From the NCBI RefSeq assembly GCF_036016755.1, contig NZ_JAYXIH010000002.1, forward strand, positions 157,990-221,989: a stretch of DNA of 64,000 nucleotides, written 5' to 3'. Position numbers and translations under genes: made by a program. How positions within the stretch are numbered: position 1 is the stretch's first letter; every line of letters begins with the position of its first letter. The notes beneath the pieces were generated by a model that saw only the letters and a program-made list of their open reading frames with translations, did no database searches and was not told the origin of the DNA. Shown in pieces: positions 46,245-54,427 of this stretch. Source of the stretch: Aurantimonas coralicida_A. GTDB taxonomy: Bacteria > Pseudomonadota > Alphaproteobacteria > Rhizobiales > Rhizobiaceae.

Positions 46245-46266
46245 TTTCCGTTTACGTAAAGGGAAA
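46245..46266. promoter_or_regulatory. 22-bp palindrome upstream of fadD
   Basis: TTTCCG-TTTACGTAAA-GGGAAA: two 11-base halves with a single mismatched pair and a perfect TTTACGTAAA core, 61 bp before the fadD ATG. Strong candidate operator. The TTTACGTAAA core resembles MerR-family (LiuR-like) sites of acyl-CoA catabolism, which is an inference from memory. Confidence 0.6.
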
Positions 46267-46291
46267 CCAATTCCGTTTCTCGCGCGACTGC

Positions 46292-46325
46292 GTTATCGAT
46301 ACCCTCAGATAACGGGAGGTATCGA
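46292..46325 (+). promoter_or_regulatory. overlapping alternative hairpins in the fadD leader
   Basis: GTTATC (46292-46297) can pair with GATAAC (46308-46313), while TCGATACC (46296-46303) can pair with GGTATCGA (46318-46325). The stems are mutually exclusive, and the second takes up the GG of the GGGAGG ribosome-binding site just before ATG 46328. Confidence 0.4.
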
Positions 46326-46327
46326 CA

Positions 46328-47995
46328 ATGCAGAAACCCTGGCTTCAGCACTATCCCGCCGACGTGCCGGCCGAGCTTCCAGATTTTCCCTACCGCTCGC
46401 TGGCCGAGTTGCTCGACGAGGCCTTCGCCAAACATGGCGACCTCCCGGCGTTCCATTTCATGGGAACGACTATGAGCTTTCGCGAACTGGACGAGCAGTC
46501 GCGGATCTTTGCCGCCTATCTGCAGTCGCTCGGCCTGGAGCAAGGCGATCGCGTGGCGCTGATGATGCCCAACGTCTTGCAATATCCGGTCGCGGTCGCC
46601 GGGGTGCTGCGGGCCGGGATGGTCGTGGTCAACACCAATCCGCTCTATACGCCCCGCGAACTGTCGCATCAGCTGAAGGATTCCGGCGCCCGGGCGATCG
46701 TCATTCTCGAGAATATGGCGAAGACGCTGGAGACCTGCCGCGCCGAGACGCCGGTCGAGCATGTGGTCGTGGCGACCATCGGCGACATGCTGCCGACGGT
46801 CAAAGGCTTCATCGTCAATTTCGTGCTTCGCAAGGTGAAGAAGCTGGTGCCGGGATTCGATCTGCCGGACGCGGTTCCCTTCAAGGCGGCGATGGCCAAG
46901 GGCCGCGACAGGCAATTCACGCCGGTCGCGTCGGACCGTTCCGACGTTGCTGTCCTGCAATATACGGGCGGAACCACCGGCGTGTCGAAAGGCGCGACAC
47001 TGACCCATGGCAACATTATCGCCAATGTTCTGCAGTCGGAACTGTGGAACATGCCGGCCATGAAGCACATACCGGCGGGGGAGCAGCAGCTCACGGTTTG
47101 CGCGCTGCCGCTCTACCACATCTTCGGCTTTACCGTGAACATGATGCTGTCGATGCGCACCGGCGGTTGCAACATCCTGATCTTGAACCCACGCGACATC
47201 GCGGCGACGCTGAAGGAACTGAAAAAATACAAGTTCCACTCGTTTCCGGCGGTCAACACGCTGTTCGGCGCACTGGCCCGGCACAAGGACGCCGGGGCCG
47301 TCGACTGGTCGCACCTCAAACTGTCGCTCGGCGGCGGCATGGCCGTCCAGGCGGCGACGGCGGAGCTGTGGAAGAAGCGGACCGGTTGCTCCATCTGCGA
47401 GGGTTACGGCCTCTCCGAGACCGCGCCGTCGGCCTGTTGCAACCCGACGGACGCCACAGACTACAGCGGCACGATCGGCATGCCGATCCCATCGACCGAG
47501 TTGCGGATCATCGATGACGACGGCGAGGAATTGCCGATGGGCGAGCGGGGCGAGATCGCCATCCGCGGGCCGCAGGTCATGGTCGGTTACTGGAACCGAC
47601 CGGACGAGACCGCGAAGGTGATGACGAAGGACGGCTTCTTCCGCACCGGCGACATCGGCGTCATGGACGAGCGCGGCCAATTCAAGATCGTCGACCGCAA
47701 GAAGGACATGATCAATGTCTCCGGCTTCAACGTCTACCCCAATGAGATCGAGGAAGTGGTCACCCGAATGCCGGGGATCGTCGAGGCCGCCGCGATCGCC
47801 ATCCCGGACGAGAATTCGGGCGAGGCGGTCAAGCTGTTCGTGGTGGCGAGCGATCCGCAGATCACCGCCGACCAGGTCAAGGCCTTCTGCAAGGACAATC
47901 TCACCGGCTACAAGCGGCCGAGCGCGGTCGAGTTCAAGGACGAACTGCCGAAGACCGGGGTGGGCAAGGTGCTGCGGCGGGCGTTGCGGGACTGA
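46328..47995 (+). CDS. fadD: long-chain fatty acyl-CoA synthetase
   Basis: Activates fatty acids to acyl-CoA via an acyl-adenylate. The 555-residue AMP-forming ligase has the P-loop YTGGTTGVSKGA near 214, EGYGLSETAPSA near 358, the GEIAIRGPQVMVGYW block, the conserved FFRTGDIG with Asp near 442 and the C-terminal catalytic Lys in the TGVGKVLRRALRD end. Length and motifs fit FadD. Start ATG 46328 has GGGAGG 12 nt upstream. A palindrome in its promoter suggests regulation by an acyl-CoA or fatty-acid responsive repressor. Confidence 0.93.
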   Translation: MQKPWLQHYPADVPAELPDFPYRSLAELLDEAFAKHGDLPAFHFMGTTMSFRELDEQSRIFAAYLQSLGLEQGDRVALMMPNVLQYPVAVAGVLRAGMVVVNTNPLYTPRELSHQLKDSGARAIVILENMAKTLETCRAETPVEHVVVATIGDMLPTVKGFIVNFVLRKVKKLVPGFDLPDAVPFKAAMAKGRDRQFTPVASDRSDVAVLQYTGGTTGVSKGATLTHGNIIANVLQSELWNMPAMKHIPAGEQQLTVCALPLYHIFGFTVNMMLSMRTGGCNILILNPRDIAATLKELKKYKFHSFPAVNTLFGALARHKDAGAVDWSHLKLSLGGGMAVQAATAELWKKRTGCSICEGYGLSETAPSACCNPTDATDYSGTIGMPIPSTELRIIDDDGEELPMGERGEIAIRGPQVMVGYWNRPDETAKVMTKDGFFRTGDIGVMDERGQFKIVDRKKDMINVSGFNVYPNEIEEVVTRMPGIVEAAAIAIPDENSGEAVKLFVVASDPQITADQVKAFCKDNLTGYKRPSAVEFKDELPKTGVGKVLRRALRD

Positions 47996-48104
47996 TGTGG
48001 CCGGGGCCGCTGCGGGAGCGGCTCTCACGCGGGGGATATTGCGGCGCGATCCGGGCGGCCGGCCATCCGATCCGGTTTGATTTTCCGAAAAGCGAGAATG
48101 CCCC

Positions 48105-48133
48105 TTCACATTCAGCCAAGCCTCGCATATATC
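48105..48133 (+). promoter_or_regulatory. promoter of the initiator tRNA gene
   Basis: TTCACA (48105-48110), 17-bp spacer, TATATC (48128-48133); transcription would begin about 30 bp before the tRNA. Five of six -35 and four of six -10 bases match sigma70. Confidence 0.55.
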
Positions 48134-48170
48134 GCACTCACCGGCGGCGCAGAGCGGCGCACGGCCATGA

Positions 48171-48247
<77 letters not shown>

Positions 48248-48272
48248 AAGACAATCGCATTATCAGTGATTT

Positions 48273-48299
48273 AAAAGGCGTCCTCCGGGGCGTCTTTTT
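48273..48299 (+). terminator. rho-independent terminator of the tRNA gene
   Basis: 11-bp stem with two G-T pairs (AAAAGGCGTCC with GGGCGTCTTTT) and a TTTTT end, 26 bp after the tRNA CCA. Confidence 0.85.
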
Positions 48300-48734
48300 G
48301 CGTTCGCGCGCACCGTAGCAAGCGCGCAAGGTTGCCCGCTCCCAGCAGAAATCCGACGGCATGATCATCGACGAGAACGCACAAGCGCGACGAGCGTTCG
48401 ACCCGGAACCGGCGACCTGGCCCCGGAGGGCGCGGTGCCGAAGAGTACGTGGGGAGACCCGCCGGAGCGCCACGCGACATCGGTACCCGGTTCCGCCGGC
48501 CGTAAGCATGGTTTAGGACAACATCATTCCGCCGAGAGCGGCAGTTCGTTCCAATGGGACGGATTGGCGTCCCCTTGTTCCCTCCTGTCTCGCCCCGACG
48601 ACGAGATCATTCCTCGCACCTTTGCCCGATATGATCCCATTCCGCACGCTGAAGAGACCCGCAAGCCGCCGGACACCGCAGGCCGGCGACGGCTTTGGCC
48701 CGCCCGACCGCGGCACTTCCGCGAACGGACGGCG
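48300..48734. other. 435-bp intergenic region before the AbrB gene
   Basis: No recognisable gene, repeat or hairpin with T-run. Frames on either strand have no recognisable product; the one antisense to the tRNA yields the GVGFEPTTFRL-type peptide that is a known tRNA translation artefact. The promoter of the downstream membrane-protein gene is presumably here. Confidence 0.5.
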
Positions 48735-49835
48735 ATGAGCGCGATACGCGACCGGCTGGCCAAAGCCCTGGAGCCTCTCGCACCGAAGCGCTTTGCCTAT
48801 GCGCGCTTCGCGCTGGCCCTGGGGATCGGCCTTATCGGCGCCTTCGTGTTCCTGCGTCTGTCGTTGCCGCTGCCCTGGATGCTCGGGCCGCTGGCAGCGT
48901 GCCTCCTCGCCTCGCTCCTGCGAATGCCGGTTACCGCGCCCACAATCCTGCGACCTCCCATGACCATGCTCGTCGGGGTGCTGCTGGGAGCAGGCTTTAC
49001 GCCGGGTATGGTGACCGGGATAGCGGATTGGCTTCCGAGCCTCCTCGGCCTGATGGTCTTCCTCTTCGTCGCGGCGGCGGCCTGTGTCACCTATTTCTAC
49101 CGCGTCGCCGGTTTCGATCTGCCCACAGCCTATTTCGCCGGCATGCCCGGCGGCCTGATCGAGATGGTGACGCTCGGCCAAGCCAAGGGCGGCGATCCGC
49201 GGATCATCGCCCTGATCCATTCCAGCCGCATCATGCTGATCGTCTTCTCGCTGCCGTTCGTTCTCGACGTGGTGACCGGCGAACAGGTGATCACACGACC
49301 GACGACCGGGCTGTCCATCTTCGACGCGCCATGGACGGTGGAAGCATGGCTGGTTGTGACCGGGCTCGTCGGGATCGTCCTGGGACGAATACTGCGACTG
49401 CCCGCGCCCTATCTGATGGGGCCGATGCTGGCCAGCGGCGCGGTGCATTTGACCGGGATCACGGAGTTCCGCCCGCCCTACGAGCTGGTGGCGGCCGCGC
49501 AGTTGGTGCTCGGCACCGCCCTCGGCTGCCGGTTTGCCGGAACCCGGCTGACCGAACTCGCGCGGATTCTTGGGCTCGCACTGGGATCGACCGCCATCTT
49601 GCTGTCGATCACGCTCGGCTTTTCGCTGGGATTGAACCGCCTGATCGGTTTGCCGGTCCTCGACCTGCTGCTTGCCTATTCCCCCGGCGGCCTGACCGAA
49701 ACGAGCCTGATCGCGCTGGCCCTCCATGTCGAGGTGGCTTTTGTCGCGACCCATCACGTCACCAGGGTTTTCCTGGTGATGACCACGGCGGGTCTGGTGT
49801 TCCGCCTGGTGGACAAATTTCGCGGGCCGAGCTGA
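48735..49835 (+). CDS. AbrB/AmoA-family integral membrane protein
   Basis: A 366-residue protein with about ten TM segments arranged as two similar halves (each with a GLIEMVTLGQ / GLTETSLIAL type loop), the internal duplication typical of the AbrB/YjgN-like (TIGR03082) family, sometimes linked to ammonia-monooxygenase regulators. Landmarks: LPLPWMLGPLAACLLA near 42, GMPGGLIEMVTLGQAKGGDPRIIALIHSSRIM near 135, YSPGGLTETSLIALALHVEVAFVATHHVTR near 315. Function is unknown; transport of small anions is often supposed. ATG 48735 is the first suitable start. Confidence 0.85.
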   Translation: MSAIRDRLAKALEPLAPKRFAYARFALALGIGLIGAFVFLRLSLPLPWMLGPLAACLLASLLRMPVTAPTILRPPMTMLVGVLLGAGFTPGMVTGIADWLPSLLGLMVFLFVAAAACVTYFYRVAGFDLPTAYFAGMPGGLIEMVTLGQAKGGDPRIIALIHSSRIMLIVFSLPFVLDVVTGEQVITRPTTGLSIFDAPWTVEAWLVVTGLVGIVLGRILRLPAPYLMGPMLASGAVHLTGITEFRPPYELVAAAQLVLGTALGCRFAGTRLTELARILGLALGSTAILLSITLGFSLGLNRLIGLPVLDLLLAYSPGGLTETSLIALALHVEVAFVATHHVTRVFLVMTTAGLVFRLVDKFRGPS

Positions 49836-49962
49836 CGGCAAGGCTCATCCCGCACGCGCTGCAAAAGGGAGCACCGGTGCGCATGGCTGGGCGAACGGCT
49901 CGTTCCGCGCCAGACTGGCGGCTACGATTCGACAACGAGACGATAACGGGAAAGATCTCGCC

Positions 49963-51123
49963 ATGACGCCCTTCCTCTTCAACACCACGCCGTCGATCGT
50001 GTTCGAGCCGGGCGCGGCCAGGCGGCTGGGGCCGATCGCGGCGAAGACGCTCGGCGCGCGCGTGTTGCTGGTCACCGACCCTGGCCTCCGCGCGCTCGGC
50101 CTCTGCGACCCGGCGATCGCCTCGCTGGCCGAGTCCGGCGCCGCCGTCACCATCTTCGACGACGTCGCGGCCGATCCGAAACTGTCGATTCTGGAGGCCG
50201 CGACCGACGCCGCCCGATCGGCGGAGGCAACCGGCATCATCGGCTTCGGCGGCGGCTCGTCCCTCGACGTCGCCAAGCTCGTCGCGCTCATCGCCGGCTC
50301 CGGCGAGAGCCTCGACAACGCCTGGGGCGTCGGCAACGCCAAGGGCCCGAGGCTTCCGCTGGTACTCGTGCCGACAACGGCCGGCACCGGCTCGGAAGTG
50401 ACGCCGGTCTCGATCATCACGGTCGGCGAGGAGGAAAAGCGCGGCGTTTCCTCGGCGCTGATCCTGCCGGACATCGCGGTGCTCGACGCCGAACTCACCC
50501 TCGGACTGCCGCCGGCGATTACCGCGGCCACCGGCGTCGACGCCATGGTCCACGCGATCGAGGCCTATGCGTCGAAGAACGCCAACAACAACCCACTGTC
50601 GAAGATGCTGGCGCGCGAAGCCTTGCGTTTGCTCGGCGCGAATATCGAAGCGGTGATCGCCGAACCGGCCAATGTGGCAGCACGCGGCGCCATGCTGCTC
50701 GGCTCGATGCTTGCCGGCCAGGCCTTCGCCAATTCGCCGGTCGCCGCCGTCCATGCCCTCGCCTACCCGATCGGCGGGACCTTCCATATCCCGCACGGCC
50801 TGTCCAACGCGCTGGTGCTGCCGCATGTCCTGCGCTTCAACGCCCCCGACGCGGCGCATCTTTATGCCGAGATCGCGGCGGACGCCTTTCCGGCGCTGGA
50901 ACGCGAGGAAAGCACGCAAGGCCGCTGCGCCGCCTTCGTGGAGGAACTCACCGCGCTGTCGAAGCGCCTCGGCCTGCCGCCGCGCCTGCGCGACGTCGGC
51001 ATCGGCGAGGAACACCTGGCCAAGATGGCGGCCGACGCGATGAAGCAGCAGCGCCTGTTGGTCAACAATCCGCGCGATGTCTCGGAATCCGACGCGCTGT
51101 CGATCTACAGGGCGGCCTGGTAG
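49963..51123 (+). CDS. iron-containing alcohol dehydrogenase (maleylacetate-reductase-like)
   Basis: A 386-residue group III dehydrogenase. The NAD(P) site is GFGGGSSLDVAKL near 94 and GTGSEVTP near 141; metal ligands are Asp193 and His197 (GVDAMVHAIEAY) and His264 and His278 (HALAYPIGGTFHIPHG). It could reduce an aldehyde, or maleylacetate in aromatic degradation; motifs do not distinguish these. It stands 127 bp after the AbrB gene and is convergent with the hydroxyproline operon. No aromatic ring-cleavage gene is near, so an alcohol/aldehyde role is as likely as maleylacetate reduction. Confidence 0.88.
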   Translation: MTPFLFNTTPSIVFEPGAARRLGPIAAKTLGARVLLVTDPGLRALGLCDPAIASLAESGAAVTIFDDVAADPKLSILEAATDAARSAEATGIIGFGGGSSLDVAKLVALIAGSGESLDNAWGVGNAKGPRLPLVLVPTTAGTGSEVTPVSIITVGEEEKRGVSSALILPDIAVLDAELTLGLPPAITAATGVDAMVHAIEAYASKNANNNPLSKMLAREALRLLGANIEAVIAEPANVAARGAMLLGSMLAGQAFANSPVAAVHALAYPIGGTFHIPHGLSNALVLPHVLRFNAPDAAHLYAEIAADAFPALEREESTQGRCAAFVEELTALSKRLGLPPRLRDVGIGEEHLAKMAADAMKQQRLLVNNPRDVSESDALSIYRAAW

Positions 51124-51141
51124 GCAGGCGCCGGCGGTCCG

Positions 51142-52170
51142 TCAGCCGCCGGGCCAGGTGTCGGACAAGCGATATCCGCCGGGCCACGGATCGGACGGGT
51201 CGAGCATCAGTTGCGTCGTTCCGGTTATCCAGGCCCGCCCGGAGATCGACGGGACGATGGCCGGCCGGTCATCCACCGTCGTCAGGCTCTCGATGCGGCA
51301 GTAGAATTGCGATCCGGTGACCGACTCACCGACAAAAGCGTCTCCCGCCTGCATCTCGCCATGCGCCTTGAGCACCGCCATGCGAGCGGAACAGCCGGTT
51401 CCGGTCGGCGACCGGTCGAGCTTGCCGGGGCGGATCGCGACGGTGTTGCGCCCCGTGAGGATTCCGTTCTCCCGCGTCACCGGTTCGGTGAACTGGCAGA
51501 AGGAAATGTGGTCCCACTCTCCGTTCTGAGGGTGTCGGAAGCCGATCTGCTCGTTTGCGGCGCGGGTGATCCTCATGCCCGCCTCGGCCAGCACTGCCGC
51601 GCTTGCCGGGCTGATCCCGAGGCCGGCCTCGGCGGCGTCGACGAGCACGAAGCTGTCGCCGCCATAGGCGGTATCGACGGTCAACGTGCCCAGCCCCTCG
51701 ACCTCAAGCCTGACGCCGAGGCGGTCGGCGAAGGACGGGACGTTGGTGACCGTGATGCGCTCCGCCTTGCCATCCCGGCAATCGGCGGCGATCTCCACCA
51801 GCCCGCCCGGCGCTTCCAGCCGGAAGCGGGTGACGGGTTCGCGCATCGGCACGATCCCGCTGTCGAGAAGAACTGTGGCAACGCAGATCGCATTGCTCCC
51901 CGACATCGGCGGCGTATCGGCCGGCTCCATGATGATGAAGCCCATCGCGGCATCGGGGTGCTTCGGCGGTACCAGCAGATTGACATGGCGGAAGACGCCG
52001 CCCCTCGGTTCGTTGAGGACGAAATTGCGCAATTCGCCGTCGGTCGCCACGTGGCGGGACTGGTCCCAGAGCGTGTCGCCCGGCGGGGGCGCCACGCCGC
52101 CGACGATGACGTCGCCGACCTCGCCTTCCGCGTGGCAGCCGACGATGTGGACGAGTTTGGAGCTGCGCAT
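51142..52170 (-). CDS. proline racemase family protein with Ser/Thr pair (3-hydroxyproline dehydratase-like)
   Basis: A 342-residue homologue of trans-3-hydroxy-L-proline dehydratase and proline racemase. The first catalytic position, normally Cys in MCGH, is Ser90 in MSGSNAICVAT; the second, normally Cys in DRSPCGTG, is Thr256 in DRSPTGTGCSAR. Cys-Thr pairs occur in dehydratases; a Ser-Thr pair is less common and excludes a standard two-thiol racemase or epimerase mechanism. Cys260 lies four residues after Thr256. Last gene of the operon, 4 bp after the enolase-superfamily gene. Predicted to dehydrate trans-3-hydroxy-L-proline; not proven. Confidence 0.8.
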   Translation of the reverse strand: MRSSKLVHIVGCHAEGEVGDVIVGGVAPPPGDTLWDQSRHVATDGELRNFVLNEPRGGVFRHVNLLVPPKHPDAAMGFIIMEPADTPPMSGSNAICVATVLLDSGIVPMREPVTRFRLEAPGGLVEIAADCRDGKAERITVTNVPSFADRLGVRLEVEGLGTLTVDTAYGGDSFVLVDAAEAGLGISPASAAVLAEAGMRITRAANEQIGFRHPQNGEWDHISFCQFTEPVTRENGILTGRNTVAIRPGKLDRSPTGTGCSARMAVLKAHGEMQAGDAFVGESVTGSQFYCRIESLTTVDDRPAIVPSISGRAWITGTTQLMLDPSDPWPGGYRLSDTWPGG

Positions 52171-52697
52171 GCGTCTAGCTCCCGACGTGAAGACAGGGCT
52201 CGCCTAGCGCCTCCCAGCGCGGGGTCACGCCAAGGCCCGGCGCGTCCGACGCGCGCATGGTCCCATTCTCCCGTATCGGCGCCCCCTCGGCGATCGAGAC
52301 GGTACCGTAGGAGTTGAAGTCGGTCGCCGAGAAGCTGAATTCGGCAGGCGTCGATTGCGCCAGATGGGCGATGGTGGCCGTGACGATGTCGCCGCCCCAG
52401 GTGTCCTCGATCGTCATCGGCGTTCCGCTGGCGACGCAAAGGTCGCGCATCAGCCGCGCTTTGGTCAGGCCGCCGACCTTCGAGATCTTCAAATTGACGA
52501 TGTCCATGGCGTCGTCGGCCAGGGCACGCTGCAGCGTCGCGACACTGTCGATGACCTCGTCGAGCACGAAGGGCAGCGGGGTGCGCCGGCGCACCGACAG
52601 GCACTCGTCATAGGTCGGGCAAGGCTGTTCGATCACGACGTCGAGGTCTCGGACCGCCAGCACGACCCGCGCCGCCTCGGCTCGCGTCCAGCCGGTA

Positions 52698-52793
52698 TTG
52701 GCATCGGCGACAAGAACCTCTCCATCCTGGAGGACCGAACGGGTCGCGCGAATGCGGGCAATGTCCGCGTCGGCGTCGCCGCCGACCTTGAGN
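52698..52793. repeat. exact 96-bp duplication, copy 1 (assembly join)
   Basis: Identical to 52795-52890, with a single N at 52794 between them. The pattern fits two contig ends that overlap by 96 bases and were joined with one N and not merged. Confidence 0.95.
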
Positions 52794-52794
52794 A

Positions 52795-52890
52795 TTGGCA
52801 TCGGCGACAAGAACCTCTCCATCCTGGAGGACCGAACGGGTCGCGCGAATGCGGGCAATGTCCGCGTCGGCGTCGCCGCCGACCTTGAGC
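52795..52890. repeat. exact 96-bp duplication, copy 2 (assembly join)
   Basis: Second copy of 52698-52793; removing one copy plus the N repairs the reading frame of the enolase-superfamily gene. Confidence 0.95.
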
Positions 52891-53401
52891 TGGAATTTGC
52901 GATAGCCTTCCGCCCGGTAGCCCTCGATATTCGCCGCCATCTCCGCCGAGCCCCGCTGACTGATGGCGCGATACAGCGCGACATGCGCCTGCGCCTTGCC
53001 GCCCAGCAGCTTCCACACCGGCAGGCCGGCCGCCTTGCCGAGAATATCCCAACAGGCGATGTCGAGCGGCGCCTTGATATAGGGATGGCCACGCAGAACC
53101 CGGTCCATATAGGCGTTGACGACGCCAAGGTCGGTCGGATCGAGGCCCAGCAATTGCGGCGCCAGCTCCGCCAGGCCCGCGCGCACGCCGGCCGCGAAGG
53201 CCGGCAGATAGGCTGAGCCGAGCGGGCAGCACTCGGCGTAGCCGGTGATGCCCGCATCCGTCTCGACCGCAACGACCGTGCTGTCGAAGATTTCGACGAA
53301 ATGGCCGCTCGACCAGGTGTAGCGTCCCTCCTTCAACGGAAGGTCGACCTGCCACGCCTTGATGCCGGTGATCTTCATGCGGAACCTCTCATTCGCTGAA
53401 C

Positions 53402-54403
53402 TCAGACGACCTGGAATCCCGTCGCAAAGGGATCGCGGTCGTCGATGAAGATGGTGTTGAGACCGGTCATCCTCGCCCAGCCGGCCACCGACGGGATGAT
53501 CGCCGGCAGGTCGCCGACCCGCGCGTTCTCCTCGACGCGGCCGCGAAACAGCGAGCCGATGATGCTTTCATGGACGAAGTCGTCGCCCGGCTCCAGCCGG
53601 CCTTTTGCGACCCATTGCGCCATCCGAGCCGAGGTGCCGGTGCCGCAGGGGCTGCGGTCGATCGCCTTGTCGCCGTAGAAGACGGCGTTGCGGGCGGTCG
53701 CCTCCGGCCGGGTGGGCTTGCCGGTCCACAAAATATGGCTGAGACCGTTGATTTCCGGCTTTTCCGGATGGACGAATTGGTAGGCGTCGTTAAGGGCCTG
53801 GCGGAGCGCGCCGGACATCTCCACGAGCTGCCCGGCCGAGAACGCCGCCATGTCATCGAAATTTTCCTGGCTGTCCACGATCGCGTAGAAATTGCCGCCA
53901 TAGGCGACATCGACGGTGAGCCGGCCGAGATGCGGACTTTCCACCTCCAGTCCCTCGCGGAACAGGAAGGTCGGGACATTCGTCAATCGAACCTCGGCGA
54001 CGTATCCGTCCACTTCGGTATAGGTCGCGACGACCAGTCCGGCGGGCGTGTCGAGCCGGACCACGCCCGGTTCCCGTGGACGGATCAAGCCGTTTTCGAG
54101 CGCCATCGTCACGGTGCCGATCGTGCCATGGCCGCACATGGCGAGACATCCGGAGGTCTCGATGAAGAGGATCGCCGTGTCGCAGTCCGACCGCGTCGGG
54201 GGATAGAGGATCGCACCCGACATCATGTCGTGACCACGCGGCTCGAACATCAGGCCGGTGCGAATCCAGTCGTATTCGCGCAGGAAGTGGGCGCGCTTCT
54301 CGATCATGGTGCTCCCCACCAGCGCCGGCCCGCCGCCGGCGACAAGCCGAACCGGGTTGCCACAGGTATGACCGTCTATGCAAAAGAACGTGTGACGTGC
54401 CAT
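53402..54403 (-). CDS. 4-hydroxyproline 2-epimerase (proline racemase family)
   Basis: Converts trans-4-hydroxy-L-proline to cis-4-hydroxy-D-proline. The 333-residue protein has both thiol catalysts: Cys90 in MCGHG and Cys253 in DRSPCGTGTSAR. FFCIDGHTCGNPVRL at the N-terminus and the His in MCGHG are as in hydroxyproline epimerases; proline racemases share these motifs, but the operon context (D-amino-acid dehydrogenase and Pyr4H2C deaminase) supports hydroxyproline. It is 24 bp after the FAD enzyme and 23 bp before the enolase gene. Confidence 0.92.
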   Translation of the reverse strand: MARHTFFCIDGHTCGNPVRLVAGGGPALVGSTMIEKRAHFLREYDWIRTGLMFEPRGHDMMSGAILYPPTRSDCDTAILFIETSGCLAMCGHGTIGTVTMALENGLIRPREPGVVRLDTPAGLVVATYTEVDGYVAEVRLTNVPTFLFREGLEVESPHLGRLTVDVAYGGNFYAIVDSQENFDDMAAFSAGQLVEMSGALRQALNDAYQFVHPEKPEINGLSHILWTGKPTRPEATARNAVFYGDKAIDRSPCGTGTSARMAQWVAKGRLEPGDDFVHESIIGSLFRGRVEENARVGDLPAIIPSVAGWARMTGLNTIFIDDRDPFATGFQVV

Positions 54404-54427
54404 TGGGAGAATGCTCCAGAGGGCCGG

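Larger units (their letters stand above)
52175..53378 (-). pseudogene. enolase-superfamily (MLE) enzyme, split by assembly duplication
   Basis: Probably a cis-3-hydroxy-L-proline dehydratase or hydroxyproline-betaine epimerase of the mandelate-racemase/MLE group. The N-terminal part (MKITGIKAWQVDLPLKEG) and the C-terminal part lie in different frames because a 96-bp segment occurs twice (52698-52793 and 52795-52890) around one N at 52794. Dropping 97 bases restores a single 368-residue frame. Metal ligands then appear in order: VADANTGW (Asp), VIEQPC (Glu) and LDEVID, with base Lys candidates in QLKVGG and LKISKVGG. It is surely intact in the organism. Gaps to the neighbours of 23 and 4 bp place it in the hydroxyproline operon. 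Confidence 0.85.

Noticed and set aside
52608..53378. A programmed frameshift or true pseudogene in the enolase-superfamily gene
   Set aside because: The exact 96-bp duplication around a single N explains the break fully as an assembly join.
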